A stretch of DNA of 64,000 nt from Eriocheir sinensis (GCF_024679095.1 NC_066535.1:1749672-1813671), one strand, 5' to 3'; shown: positions 39,840 to 61,619, counted from the stretch's first letter. Numbers and translations are program-made. The notes: generated from the sequence alone by a model not told the origin.

Positions 39840-42800
39840 CCAATAAGGAATCTGGGTCACTGTAGGTCGTGTGTGGGTCATGTCGCCTCTCGTTCCAGGT
39901 CAAAGGTTAAATATTTCAGTGGAGGAGAGGGCGTAAATAGAAGAGGAACGGAGAGGAGAGGAGCGGGGGACTGTGAAGGGAGAAAAATGATGATAGACTA
40001 GGAGACGAGAAGAGGTGGTATACTGTGAAAGAAAGAGAGAGAGATGATGGGGGAAAGGCGAGTATATAATATGAAAGAGACAGAAGGAGAAGAGGTGAAG
40101 GATTATTAGAGGGTGAGAGAAAGGTAAAAGGGAAGATTACCATTACAGAAGAACCGGTTAAAGAAATGGATCAAGGTGGGAGTTTGTGGAAGGACTAGAA
40201 AGAGGTGCAAGGGAGACGAATGATCAGAGTAAAATAAATAGAGGATAAAAAGAAAAAGTAATAATTGCGAGAGGGCAAAGGGAAGGTGAATATAACGCGT
40301 ACTGAGCTGGTAGATATGAAGGGCGAGAGACAGCTATAAGGGAAGGAAATTCTTATGTAGGTGATGAGCAAAGAGATGAGGTAGTAAATTAACAGGATGG
40401 TGAGAAGGAAGCGCTTGGAAGAAGTGCCTTTGTAAAGAGAAGCGAGGGGAGCAATGGAGAAGATAGGAAGATTGAGAAAGGAAGAAAGAGACGAAGATAA
40501 GAAGAGAAAAGATGAGGTAAAATAAGGAATGGAAAAAGAGGTGTTAGATTGTAGGACAGAATGAGGGTAGAGAAAAAAAAAATCCTCACGGTGTTAAACG
40601 AGAGAACAGGAAAGGATGAAAAGAAAATCTGCTATGATATAAAGAGAAAGTAAAGCTGAGAGACATTAAGAGATGACAAGTACAGACATATAAGCAAGGT
40701 ATAAAAAGCACCAACAGACATAGGGCTCATCTGACCCCCTCTGTCCGTTTTCCCATCCGACCCTTCCCTTCCCTTATGCAAGAATCTCTCGTATGCAGCT
40801 TTCTCCCTTTGCCCATATCCAGTCTCCTAACCGGACCTTCCCATTCCTATGCAAGAACCTCCTGCACATATTTTTTTTCTCTCTCAGTTAGGTTGTCGTT
40901 TGTCGCTATTTTCAGGGCGAAACTTGAGGGCCACCTTTTTACAGACGGCGGCCATTATTTTGCCCTTCCTGCTACAAATTGGTGCTCTTCAGACCATGTT
41001 TTTTTTTTTAGTCGGCTCCAAAATCTCACGCTTTTTGTGCTGTTGTTTCATTCAGTTCCTCCAACCCGTTTTGCCAGACTCCCTGCAATCCAGTTCGGAC
41101 ACGATGCATCTATTTTTTTTCTATCATAAACAAGTGCTATTTTTATCATGAGTCCACTTTCGGAACGTTTAAAAATACCAGCTTTTTTTGTTATTCTCCA
41201 TCGTTTCCTCCCAACCCTTATATCACTAGTCTCCCCCAAACAAACATTTCTCTCCTCTTTTGTGTATTAAGCAAACGTCTCAGGTTCCTTTCCCTTACCC
41301 TCGTTAGGTTACGTAAAATTCTTCTTCAATCGCTCAGACTTTCAGATAGTACACTCCAATTTACTATTCCTTATCATTCTCTATCTTATTTTTTGGTAAC
41401 TATAGTATCCTAACAACTCTTCTTTATATTTTTCTTCCCTTTCTCTCCTTGCCTACCGACACTCAAGCACACCTTGCCTTTTACAGCTCGAAAAAGGGAG
41501 ACTAATGGGATAACAGGGTGCACTCCTTTCATTGTAGTAGACACGTATTTTTCGAATAGGAGTTCTGTGAAAAATATTATTTTTATGACTTGGGTTCCTG
41601 TTGAGGTAAAAGTTTATATCACTGCAAATTCTGAAACATGCACTACTAACGATAGTTAAGTAGATTCATGCCAAATATTTTACTCATGGCATTGGTTATG
41701 TAGTGCAAAAAATACGCTGGCGAATGTTAAAAAATTATTACATGTCATGATGATATGTCTGACTCATTACCGGCATTGTTTACCAACAAAATTAGCTAAT
41801 GATAATTGTGACATTACCATTAATCATTGATTGAAATGACAAATTGAAATTGAATAATTTTATGTAAAATAAATAGGCCTTAAAATGAACAAGTTATCAT
41901 TGAGAGACAACATTACTTTTGGTCTTGGAGAAACAGGAGAACCGCGGACAGGACAAAAGGTGATCGGAAAAAATGAAAAATACAAAACAAATAGGAGTGG
42001 ATTCAAAACATTATCAGAAACAGCCTCTGAATTATAGACTTCTGCACAGTTGCTCACCCCATCGAGACACGATTGATCACTTCTGGCCTTGGTTGTCATA
42101 TTTCAGACATTTTCCCCTACCAAGAATGTGTATTACATTTTCTTTTACACAAATTGTTAAAAACAGAATCTCGTTGGTATATTCCAAGGTACACGAAATT
42201 TTCTGCACCTTGGTATCTATTAGTTAAAAAAAAAATCTAAGCTCAACACAAGGAGAGAAGATTTTAGGACGACGCCTGGCCTCTTGACTAGACAGTAATG
42301 CCCTACCTGGTGTGAAGGAAGGCCCACTACACTAAATACCATGTCTTTGCCCGACGTGTGGGTGACACAGCAGCCTAATGCACACCACCTCAGGAAATCT
42401 TATGAAACATAAATAATGGAAATATTCTTCAGACCAAATCCTGATGGTAGAGGAATGACGATCAAGGCAGCTCAACACAGTCATATGAAAGAAATATTGC
42501 AAGAAATAACTAGAAGACATTAAGGACGCCGATTATGCAAACTTTGACCGAAGACTTGCCTATAATGCACTGTGTCCAGGGATAAGGCAAAGCCCAATCA
42601 TCAAAGGAAAAGAGAAACATGCACATGGTGTCCGCAGTGCATCACGGCGAGGTGTGCAGCGATTGGCTTCAGGTGTTGGAGGGAGGACTGTGAATTCAAA
42701 GCACAAACAGAGGAAATAATGCAAACGACTAAGGGTGACGAATATAAGGGTTCTGATCAAGGGACACGGGATGACCTGCAGGCTGTAAGATGGCCAAGGT

Positions 42801-45092
42801 TACCAGTGTTTGAGTGTGACACCGTGAGTAAATGAGTGAGTGGAAGCGGATGGATGGGTGGTAGTATCCTCCCCCCCCCCAATTAGGAACCCTTCAAAGT
42901 TACTTATGGTCTTAAATGCAAAATTCGGCAATACGCTTGTCGCTGGACGTCGCGTATCTCTTTCACATGAGTCTAATTCAATTATTCCTTGCAGCAGCGT
43001 CCATTTGCACGTCAAAAGAATTTCATTTAGAGTGTTTTCAAATCTAATGTGTGAATCTGAAGTGTTTGTATAACGTCCCCACTTAATCTTCCCTCTCGAG
43101 GATCAGACACCCGCTGCCGTCTCCGCCGCCGCAGTCCCTTATAGAAGGGATCCCGGCGCGCCAAGGATCCAAGTGATGAGGTTAATACTGAAGCTCCTCC
43201 TTACCTCTCCAACTTTTTCTTGTAATAATCTTGTTGCCGTTTCTCTTTAGATTTAATGATATTTGCATTGCTCGTGCTGATGCTCCGCTTTACATCATAA
43301 GTCTTGTTGCCGCCCTTGAGCTGCCAGTTCTAGTTACATTTGTGTTACCTCAGTTGCTGTACAGCCTTGGTGCCTCGGTTATGTTTCTTAGCTCCCTACA
43401 CTCTTGGGTCACTGTGAAGTGTTGGACTGCGTCTAATGATGAAATATAAAGGAGGACCAGAAGGAGGAGGGGAAGAGGAGAAATAAGAGGAGGAGGAGGA
43501 GGAGGAAGAGGAGGAGAACACATGAAAACATAGAACTGCAGGCAACAGAAAAGCGGTTGGCTTACAGCCTGCTCTATACTCCGTTCCAGCTGAGGTGACA
43601 ACAAATCAGGCGAGAGGCCCCTCGCTATAGACGATGTAGGAAGAGCATAGCCGCTCTGTTGCTGATGATTGGTTTCAGATATCCTGATGGGTGCTGGGCA
43701 AAAAGTGTTGGAGAGCGGGCAATCAAGAGAGCTTTCATATTTTACTAAAGTTTCTTCACATTTGGTGTCACCTGAGGTGGAATAGAGTAATAGTGGTATA
43801 ATCAGCCCGTCGTGCACATCAGGGATCTAGGGAACAGATGGAAGCACGACGCAAGAAAATATAAGATAATGCGATTTTTAAAGGACTTGGTCGTCTTTGC
43901 ATTAATACTTCTAATGGAAGACTGATCCATCGGCTGATGATTCACTTCGAGAAGAAACTCGTGTTCGTAGCTCTACTACGTTCCCTCGCTTGAATTAACT
44001 GACCGTTTTTTCTAGTTCTCGGGTTAGTTTGGAGCTCAAAAAACTGATATTGAGTCAATTGGGTTGTTTTTCATAAGGCTGTACCCTAAAAGACGGCATC
44101 ATTTTCATAGCGCGGATGATGATGACGATTATGGTGACGACGATGATGATGATGATGATTACGGTGACGGCGATGATGATGATGATGATGATGATGGGAG
44201 GAGGAGGAGGAGGAGGAGGAGGAAGAGGAGACAAAATGCATCAAGAATACAGTCGGAAGGAGTAACAGGAGGAACAAATGAGGAAAAAAAAGAGGGTAAG
44301 AGTAAAAACAAAATAGAAAAAGAAGCAATAAGTGTATGGAAAAAAAAACGAAAGGAAGAGAAAAATAAAAGAAAGAACACCACTTGAACCCACACAGGTA
44401 AATGAAAAAGAGAATAAACACGATACGAAAGGCGAGCAAGTGGTATTATGTGAGAGATGAAAAAAACAGGTGAAGATAATTAGGAGCAGGAGAGTGGAGA
44501 GGGAATGGAGAACTAGATGGGAGCAGTAAAATTAAACAAGAATGAAAATATAATAGAAAATTGAAACATAAGAAAATAAACACTGTGCCAACATTAATTG
44601 TAATCAAAACTGTGTATGTATTTTAATAATATATTTCCTTTATGTGAGAAATGTGATATAGGGCTGTGGAAATTCATTAACTAGGTTTTAATCTGTTGGT
44701 AAGGGGTTGGTAACATAAATACAGTATATGATTTAATGTACTGATAAAATTATTAAAATATACTTTATATGATATATTGAAAACAATAAAACTGGCTTAT
44801 AGGGCTGTGATAAACTCGACTCCCCTACACCGACTTATTAATTAATTCTTTTATCAGGTAACGAACTTTTCTGTAACATTTCTTTTCAAACATCGACAGA
44901 AATATATACAAAAGATAGGTTTTAGTCTTTGCCCCAAAACGCTCCTAAAGAACTGGAGAAAAAAATATGGTAAGGGACTTTTGACAGCATCGGATCCACG
45001 CAGAAACTACACGTGTAGAAAACTTAAGCCTCGGAAAAAGTTGGAGTAGAAAAAAGAAACAAGGGAAAAATACTTAATACAAAAAATGTAGC

Positions 45093-45093
<1 letters not shown>
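39840..45093. other. NTPDase intron, 5.2 kb without a recognised gene
   Basis: 39900-40690 is purine-rich on +. 40760-41420 is pyrimidine-rich. 41500-42250 is A/T-rich. 42240-42840 has several open pieces, including a Cys-rich one at 42600-42700 (CTWCPQC) that I could not assign. Small (GAT)n and (GGA)n runs are at 44115-44235, and 44570-44900 is strongly A/T-rich. Confidence 0.45.

Positions 45094-45175
<82 letters not shown>
45094..45175. repeat. (CT)n microsatellite
   Basis: About 41 CT units. A short (GGA)n run follows at 45250-45310. Confidence 0.95.
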
Positions 45176-45178
<3 letters not shown>

Positions 45179-45310
45179 CAAGCTCTACATTTACAAACTT
45201 AGCTCAATAATTCGCTTTGGCTTCCCTTCATTCAAGTGCGCACGGATGAAAGGAGGAGGAGGAGGAGGAGGAGGAGGAAGGATGAAGAGATGGAGGAGGA
45301 GGAGGAGGAT

Positions 45311-47479
<2,169 letters not shown>

Positions 47480-47690
47480 GCGCGGTGGTCTAGAGGGCTA
47501 GAGCGTCAAGCTATGGAAGTGGAGATATAGGGCGAGGTGGTTCGAATCCCATTGCCACCGCGCGAGATTAGGGCATCCGGTCTTAAGCTCTAAGCCACAA
47601 CCACAAAACAGCGACCAAGAACAGCGACCTCATATGAACACGGGTAAAAGATTAAGCACTCCTTTCCCCTCTCTCTCTCTCTCTCTCTCT
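47480..47690 (+). mobile_element. tRNA-derived SINE (second tRNA-type family)
   Basis: The head 47480-47563 forms a nine-base acceptor stem (GCGCGGTGG with CCACCGCGC), A box TGGTCTAGAGGGC and B box GGTTCGAATCC, with an extra-long variable region as in Leu/Ser tRNAs. The body continues with GGGCATCCGGTCTTAAGCTC, CAGCGACCAAGAACAGCGAC and ends in a (CT)n run at 47672-47691. It differs in sequence from the SINEs at 17611 and 35701. Confidence 0.75.
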
Positions 47691-47691
47691 G

Positions 47692-49368
47692 CAAACTTTG
47701 GCAGGGCAGGAGGGGGTTGGTGGGAGGAAGGATGGGTGAGCAAACTTGTCGCTGCACCTCGATAATGATTCCTTCCCAAAGATATGAATGTGTGCTGTGG
47801 ATTTATGGTTGAGCTTTTTAATTTATCTCCCAGTGTTAGGGTGAGTGAATATTTTTTTCAGGGCATATAAAAGTTTGAGTTCTGTTCGTTGGAGGGACTG
47901 GGGAGGAACAGGAGACTATCCCTCTTTAAGCCACCTAATGTTCCTCTGCGACACACAAGGAAGGACTTGTGTGCTGAACTCCAACCAGAAAAGTCTTTGG
48001 GTTAACTCGCATTTACGTATTTTTTTTTCTATTATGGAGCTGCAGTATTGTTTAAACATTTTACATTACCGAGGTATGAGAGCGAGTGTTTAAGTTGCCA
48101 AATCCAATAAGAAGGTAAACAATTTAGGTAATCATTTTCAAAAGAACTTTTATATCGGGGTGTAGGAGGCCTATTTATATTGTCACAACAGTAATGCTAT
48201 TTTTCTGTTTTTACTCCAATAAAAAATAATATAAATGTTAAAACCTTACTCCGTATTTTCTTTCAGTAAAGTTGAAAGGGTTAAGCACAGATGTACACAA
48301 CCGCTTGTAGAATAGATCAGGAAAACGTACGACTAATAAACATCAACCGCCTTCTACTTCAACGCTCCGGTACAAGGACGGACCTAACGAACTCTACATT
48401 GTCCTTCCCTCTCCCCGGCCTGTCACTTAATTGCTCCGTGTGAATGGGTGTTCTGGTGAAGGCAATGAATCTGTTGATTAACGCATCCTTTTTTTACACA
48501 AAAGTTGACAATATTATTACGTATTCCTTATAAGTTTCTCTTAATGAGGTGCGAGGCAGCTTTACGGTAATCACTTTGAATTATTAAGTAGGCCACAATC
48601 TCTCTATGATGAAAATTTAAAAATAAAAAATAAAACGTTGGGGCTGAGTCATGTTCCCGCCGCGCCGCCACAACAAACAGAGGCCGCTGCTTCACCGCTC
48701 CCCTTAATTAACAAACAACGATCGGCCTTGTCTAATATTCATGCAGAAACAAAGGCTGTTGTCATTCCTTATATACACACAGGCAGTCAGGTACACATTC
48801 TGCGGGTATATCAGCAAAGTTCATGAGAGACTTTTGCAGTACCTCACCTTAATTACTTCCCACTAAGAGCCTTCCACTGTGACGGTCTGATCAACACTAT
48901 TCAATTTCCAACACAAGAGTAATACTCGAGTCAAATCATTATTACATTGCCTTACCTCAGTACCCTCACATATAACCATCCTCAATCACAACCAACATGA
49001 CCTTATAAATAAACAAAGAAAAAATAGACCCTTTAACAAATACTGGAGCATTACCTTACACCATTGCCTTCACAAACACACTCTTCGTCATACACAATCA
49101 ACGTGATCTAATGAATTGTACAACCATCCTCATAAAAAAAACATGACCCTAACAAACAATACAAAAAACAATAAAAGTACAACCCTTTCGCAACACTGCC
49201 ACATATTTTCACAACCGTTCAGGATCATCGTAGCTTGACACCACTTAACACTGGCCAACACCACGGCAATCAAAGTATTACCAGCACCAGCACCCCATCC
49301 CCACCAGTACCTCCACCCACATCATCACCCCCACCCCCACCACCTGGCACCTCTCCCCCTTTACTTAC
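47692..49368. other. NTPDase intron downstream of exon 49448-49369
   Basis: A/T-rich and CA-rich mixed sequence; nothing recognised. The + strand is C/A-rich just before the exon, from 49200 to 49350. Confidence 0.5.
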
Positions 49369-49448
49369 CTGGTGTGGCGCCATGACGTAGCTGAGCACCG
49401 TGTCGTTCACCTGAAAGTAGTGTTCCTTCTGCAGCAGGAAAGTGTTGT
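49369..49448 (-). CDS. ENTPD-like: NTPDase-like exon between ACR1 and ACR2
   Basis: The acceptor is GGCCCCAG| and the donor CACCAG|GTAAGT, a strong consensus. The length is 80 nt (two bases plus 26 codons), ending in phase 0. It reads NTFLLQKEHYFQVNDTVLSY and so on. In position it matches the variable segment of ENTPD proteins that follows ACR1 and leads into the helix before ACR2. There is an N-glycosylation sequon (NDT). The identity comes from its place in the chain and the phase match rather than from its own motif. Confidence 0.75.
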
Positions 49449-49500
49449 CTGGGGCCGGGAGAGAGGGGGGAAGAAAGTGATGGATGATTGCTGATATTGT

Positions 49501-49502
49501 TG

Positions 49503-49582
<80 letters not shown>

Positions 49583-49737
49583 TTTATTGGTAAAGGAGGA
49601 GTAAGAAAACACAGTTGTAAATATAATACACCATTGTTTCCTTCCTCCTCCTTTACCTAACTTGTCGAAAACTGTCTACATTACTATTATGATCATTATG
49701 ATTTCCAATACTATCATTATTATCCTTACCATTGATA

Positions 49738-49798
<61 letters not shown>

Positions 49799-49799
49799 G
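49501..49799. repeat. Two (ATT)n microsatellites, 49501-49582 and 49739-49798
   Basis: Two TTA-repeat arrays about 150 bp apart in the 1.5-kb intron between exons 51087-50944 and 49448-49369. The first lies about 50 bases upstream of the acceptor at 49448 in transcript sense. Confidence 0.95.
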
Positions 49800-50685
49800 T
49801 GACTAAGATCCAAGTCAGGAATAAAGTGTTCCGTACTCAGTCCATGTTGCAATCCCACCTACCTACATATTATAATTTTTTCATCGTTATTTTTATGAAG
49901 ATTATCAACACAATTTTTACAGGTATCATAATCATCCTTATTACAATCTCCACCCCCATGAAGCAGAACTAACACCACAACCCTTACACAAGCAACACAA
50001 GCACCCAAACAGCCTCATTAAGAGCCGTTATTCAATCACTACACAAAAACAATAAACAAAAGAACCCTCTAATTGGAAGGGAACACGCACGGAGGGCTCC
50101 CCACTCATGTAACACATTAATTACTTTCCTGTAAACTAGGTCGGAGAAGGTACTGACTGATTTTGCAACTTAAAAGCACTGCAAAAACTTTTTAGTGTAA
50201 ACACCCTGCAGTAAACTTCGTCGAGTTAAAGCACAGCGATAAACTTTGTGCGTCAACACCCGGAAAGTTAGGGCTGGGCGAGGGGCGCGACGTGTGAGGG
50301 AGCAGGAGGAAAACCCGCCAGCGCCTCGCTTATAACATGGAGGTAATGGCCGATGATTAGAGAGGATGGGAGGACGTTATGATAATCAAGGATGGCCAAC
50401 GACAAATAATTACTAGACGGGGACGCCAATCTAGCGCTAATGAAGAAAAGAAAGCAATAACACCTTGGGGAGAAGGGAGGCAGCAGGAAGTGAAGAGGAG
50501 CAAGGGAGACTGAAGTGGAAGAGGGCCAAGTGGACGGAGGGAGGCGTGAAAGATGCATTAAAGAAGGGAAGCAAGGAGGGTTAAAGGGGAGGGAAAGGAC
50601 GGGACGAGAGCTGCCAGGAAAATCGATCACGTTGAAGTTTTTTTAATGATAAACCCTTATAGCAGCGACTGTATACGGGATATTA

Positions 50686-50689
<4 letters not shown>
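49800..50689. other. NTPDase intron, nothing recognised
   Basis: A/C-rich to 50050, then mixed. 50450-50600 is purine-rich on +. Confidence 0.45.

Positions 50690-50772
<83 letters not shown>
50690..50772. repeat. (CA)n microsatellite
   Basis: About 41 CA units. Confidence 0.95.
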
Positions 50773-50774
<2 letters not shown>

Positions 50775-50943
50775 ACCAAAGGACAGAAACTAACCTTATT
50801 TCATACCAACCTTCAGAAACAAAGCAACTAAATTAACTAAACTATCTAAGCTAACCTACTAGAACACGAACACACCTTAGCACACCCACCAGCCTCACAC
50901 ACCCATTCCAGCCACACCAAACACCTGTGCGGAGGTCGCTCAC

Positions 50944-51087
50944 CTAGGCAGCAGCGGAGGAAGGAGAACACATGGGCTCGGGTGGCCGTGTCCCCAGCGT
51001 CCACCACCACCGTGTAGACAGGCTGCCACGCCCACGTCTTGCCGGTGCCCACGCCGACACACGGAGATGCCCGCGCTCTGGGGTTGC
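50944..51087 (-). CDS. ENTPD-like: NTPDase-like exon carrying ACR1
   Basis: The acceptor is TTCATACAG| and the donor CCTAG|GTGAGC; the length is 144 nt, starting with two codon-completing bases and ending in phase 1. The product contains YTVVVDAGDTATRAHVF, which aligns with apyrase-conserved region 1 of the GDA1/CD39 family (hydrophobic strand, then DAG plus a small-residue phosphate-binding loop, then a second strand). The Asp-Ala-Gly is kept, but the loop that is normally Ser/Thr-Gly rich reads D-T-A-T here. An acidic residue in a phosphate loop is unexpected. The acceptor tract runs from an A/T-rich intron. Confidence 0.85.
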   Translation of the reverse strand, partial: ATPERGHLRVSAWAPARRGRGSLSTRWWWTLGTRPPEPMCSPSSAAA

Positions 51088-57222
<6,135 letters not shown>

Positions 57223-57229
57223 ATGGGAC

Positions 57230-58560
57230 CTGAGGATGGAATTAAATGGGGCTAATATAACGTCTTACATAATTTTTCGGAAGGAGGAACTTAGCGGTCG
57301 ATAGGCACGCGATGAGGGACGAGGCGGAGACGGGATACGGAGGAGGAGAAGACGTGTGTATAAAAGGACGTAAGGGAAGGGTTGAGGAGGAGAGGAATGT
57401 GGGATAGATAGCACGTGGAGGAGGAAAAGTAGACGAGGAGGTTGATAGGAAGTAGCGAAGGTTTGCTGGGAAGGAGATAACTGTTGATGAGCTAAGAGAG
57501 GGCGGAGATAAATAGATACATAAGAGACTGGGAAGGAGAAGGTAGTGAAAATGGAGAAGAACAAGGAAAGGCGGAGAAAGAAGAGAAGGGAAGACAGTGA
57601 GAAGAATAAGGAAGGTAGGAAGTGAAAAAATAGTAAAGGAGGCATGTACGGGGAAGAGGAAAGAGGAATAGGGAAGACAGAAAGAATAATATGAAGGAGA
57701 AGAAAAGATGAAAAAAAAGAAAAGAAAGCGTGCATGCAGGGTAAAGGAGGAAGAGGAAGGAAGATAGTGAGAAGAATAAAGAGGGAAAGAGAAAGTGCAA
57801 AAATGGAAAGGAAGCATGCTGGGTGAAGAAGGAAGAGGAAGAGGGAAGACAGAGAGAAGACTAAGAAGGAGAAGAAATTGAAAAAGGAAAAAGAAGAATG
57901 CAGGAAAAAAAAGAAAGAGGAGACGAAACAGAGAGAAGAATAAGGAGAAGATATGGAAATAGGGAACGAAATATGCAGGGTAAAGAAGGAAGAGAAGGAG
58001 AGACGGAGAGGAGAATAAGAAGAAGAAATGAAAAAGGAAAAGAAGAATGCAGGATGAAGAAGAAAGAGACGAGATAGAGAGAGAAGAATAAGGAAGAGAA
58101 ATGAAAAAGGAAAAGAAGAATGCAGGATGAAGAAGAAAGAGGAGACGAGACAGAGAGAAGAATAAGGAAGAGAAATGAAAAAGGAAAAGAAGAATGCAGG
58201 TTAAAGAAGAAAGAGACGAGACAGAGAGAGAAGAATAAGGAAGAGAAATGAAAAAGGAAAAGAAGAATGCAGGATATAGAAGAAAAAGGAGACGAGACAG
58301 AGAGAAGAATAAGGAGGAAGAGAAATGAAAAAGGAAAAGAAGAATGCAGGATGAAGAAGAAAGAGATGAGACAGAGAGAAGAATAAGGAGGAGAAGAAAT
58401 GAAAAAAAGGAAAAGAAGAAAAAGGAGACGAGACAGAGAGAAGAATAAGGAGGAAAAATGAAAAAAAGGAAAGGAAGAAGGCAGGGATAAAAAGACGAGG
58501 AGGTGAAGGAGGAGAAGGAGGAGGAGGAGGAGGAGGAGGAGGAGGAGGAGCAGAATACAA
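57230..58560. repeat. Polypurine block with a ~70-74-bp tandem repeat
   Basis: GAGAAGAATAAGGAAGAGAA recurs at 58081, 58155 and 58228, and more loosely from 57760 to 58450, with AATGCAGGATGAAGAAGAAA in each unit. The + strand is nearly all purine. The 466-codon minus-strand frame across it is Phe/Leu/Ser-rich by composition and is not called. A (GGA)n run ends the block at 58515-58550. Confidence 0.85.
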
Positions 58561-58889
58561 ACGGAGGGCGGGGATGAGGCGGGACAGGTGGAGGTAAAGA
58601 GGAAACATATGGACCCGGCGGCTGCGAGAGACAGGAGCACAAGAGCGAAGTGTATTTAGACTCTCCTTTGGGGGGGCGGGGAGAGTGGAGTCACGTCGTC
58701 TTTTCGTCAAGCGACATAAAGAGGGCGGCAAAAGATTAACCTTCCCTTTACGGCTCCCTCGCCAACTCGTAAATCTCGCCCCAACAGTCCAACTATCGGG
58801 GATCATCTGCAGGATCGGCCGGATTTGTTGCCCCGACTTGAGGAAAACTTAAAGTGAAGGGTGGCGATGCTCTCTTTCGTCCCATGTGA

Positions 58890-59023
58890 GTTTGGGGGGG
58901 GGGAAGTACGGGGGGTCGGGGGGGGGGGTCTGTGTGTGTGTGTGGGGGGGGGGGTTAGTAGGGGGGGTCGGGGGGTTCTGTGTGTTTGGGGGTGGGTGGG
59001 TGAGTAAGGGGGGGGGGGGGGTT

Positions 59024-59085
<62 letters not shown>
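58890..59085. repeat. G-tract cluster followed by (GT)n
   Basis: Seven or more runs of 6-14 G on the + strand between 58892 and 59020, then GT at 59022-59084. The cluster has quadruplex-forming potential on the strand that is the template for the NTPDase transcript's complement. Confidence 0.9.
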
Positions 59086-59086
<1 letters not shown>

Positions 59087-59695
59087 GCGCCCTTGCGTTC
59101 TGCCTGTATTATCTTTCTTTCGGTCCTTTTAACTTTCTCTTTCTCTCTTTCTCTGTGTCTCTATCTGTCTACCTCTGTCCCCTTCCATCTGAGTTGAAGA
59201 TTAGAAACAAAAATGTGAATAAAAGATGACGTGAACGAACACCAAAGCGAATTAGAATAAAATTAGAAAGTCTCAGAGCATCCAATACAATGCGACAGAA
59301 ACGTTGTGAGAAAGAAAAAAAACCCATCAAGCGTGTAGAAAACTAATGAAAACGAAAGGCAAATATACAAGCTAACATGAAGCAATAAGGAGATAGCAAC
59401 GACTTTAGCCAAACAAACAAAAACAAACAAACAAACAGAAGACAGCAAATTCAAACAAAGAGATAACTAGACAGCAACTAACTCAAACACATCCACTCTT
59501 TTGTCCCCAACTGCTCTCCATGCACTACTTCACACTTCTCACTACACTACGTCTTCCTATACGTCACGCCGCGTCACGCTGCGTCACACACCGCTAACCA
59601 GTCCACGAAAGTTATCCCTGGCCCCTCCCTGCATGAAGAGGTCAATAAACGTAGATACGACCCTGATAACGAGTATTGCCCCAGTCTGGCTCTCT
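59086..59695. other. NTPDase intron, nothing recognised
   Basis: A-rich mixed sequence. Confidence 0.45.
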
Positions 59696-61200
59696 TTAGG
59701 AGGAGGAGGAGTGAGATAGGGAGTAGATGAAAGGAAAACGAGGAGGAGGAGAAGAAAGAGGAGGAATAGGAGAATAAGGATATGGAAGAGTGGGAAAGGG
59801 AAGCGGAGAAGGGAGTGAAGTAGTAGGATGATGGAGAGAAGAAGGAGGAGGAGGAAGAGAAGGAAACTGGTAATATGGAAGAAGAAGAAGGGGATGAGGA
59901 GGAGGGAAATAGGACGTAGGAGTAAAGAAAGGAAGGAGGAAGAAGAGGAAGAGGGGAGGAGAAGGAAAATGAAGACATGAACGAAGAGGAATAGAAGGAG
60001 GGAAATAGGGCATAAGAGGAAGGAGAGAAGGTGGAGCAGAAGGAGGGGAAGAATGAGAATAAAGAGGAAGAGGAAGAGCAGGAGAAGGAGGAGGCGGAGG
60101 AGGAAGAAGAAGGAGAAGGAGTATGGGGTATGGTAGAAGAGGAAAGGGAATAGAATGAATGTAGGCAGAGGAGGAAGGAGAGGGCAAGGAAAAGGGGGAG
60201 GAAGAGGAGACTGAAGATAAGGAGGAAAAAGAACAACAGCAGGAGGAACTAAAGGAAGGGAAGCAGAGGCGCCCCTTCACCCTCCGTATACTAAGTACCG
60301 TCCTTTGTAACCTTTAGGGAAAACGCTTTATTGGCAAGGCTGCGAGAGCGAGGTACTTAGGCGAGGAACTTTTTACTAATTAATTTTGCAATAAACTGCT
60401 CGGCGTGATAGATTGGCCTGCGTGATTACATAACTCTGGAGGAGGGAGACAACGGGAAGGGCGGAGGAAAGCAAGACAAGAGAGAGGAGGGAGGAAGGAG
60501 GGGGAGGGGATGTATAATGAGAGGAAAGAAGGAAAAAATAAAGGGAAAATAAGCGGACTGCTCGCTAAAAGAGGTAATGAATGAGTAAAAACAACAAAAA
60601 GTAAATTAATGATGTTCCTAAAAATAACGAGAGGGTGATAATGGTGATAATGAGAGACAGGGGAAGGGAAGAAGGGAGGAAAGGGAAGCCGATGAGGGTA
60701 ATGTAAGGAAGGGTGTACATACTGCAGAGGGTAGAGAAGGTTGGGCTCTTTGGATACTGGAAGAAGGAAGGAGAGGGGAGCCAGAGAGGAGGACGTAAGG
60801 ATGGGTGTAGAGGATAGAGGAGGTGGGGGAGCTATGGAGAAGGGAAGAAGGGAGGAAAGGGAAGCTAGTGAAGACGGCGTAAGGGTGGGTGTAGAGGATA
60901 GGGGGAGGCGGTCCTCTATACAGTTTTGCTGATGAAAGAGAGAGAGATAAGGCGGGAAAAAAGGATGGAGCGGAAACGAGCGGAGAGAGGGATGGAGGAA
61001 GCTTGGGGGGGAAAGGAGATAGAGAAGGTATACGAGAAGAGGGAGGAGGAGGAGGAAGAAAAGCATTCTGGTGATGTGAGAAGAGATGAAGTGAGGGAGG
61101 GAAGGAGCGAGGATCAAGGAGGAGAGACATGGAGGAGACAGATGAGTCTACCCTGCAGTCTGTCTTGTAAGGAAGAATGAGGAGGTGGAGGCGAAGAATG
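59696..61200. repeat. 1.5-kb polypurine block
   Basis: GGAGGA/GAAGGA words on + with a break at about 60260-60440. GTAAGGxTGGGTGTAGAGGATA recurs near 60795 and 60880, showing a local ~85-bp tandem duplication. Minus-strand open frames of 170-245 codons are compositional. Confidence 0.8.
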
Positions 61201-61226
61201 ATAATAATAATAAGGACAAAAACGAC

Positions 61227-61618
<392 letters not shown>

Positions 61619-61619
61619 T

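Noticed and set aside
47480..47563. A functional tRNA gene
   Set aside because: It folds tRNA-like, but anticodon arm pairing is poor and a SINE-type body follows directly, so it is called a SINE head.
57242..58806. 466-codon minus-strand open frame with apparent membrane repeats
   Set aside because: It is the pyrimidine complement of a ~72-bp purine-rich tandem repeat; three overlapping frames are open across the same stretch.
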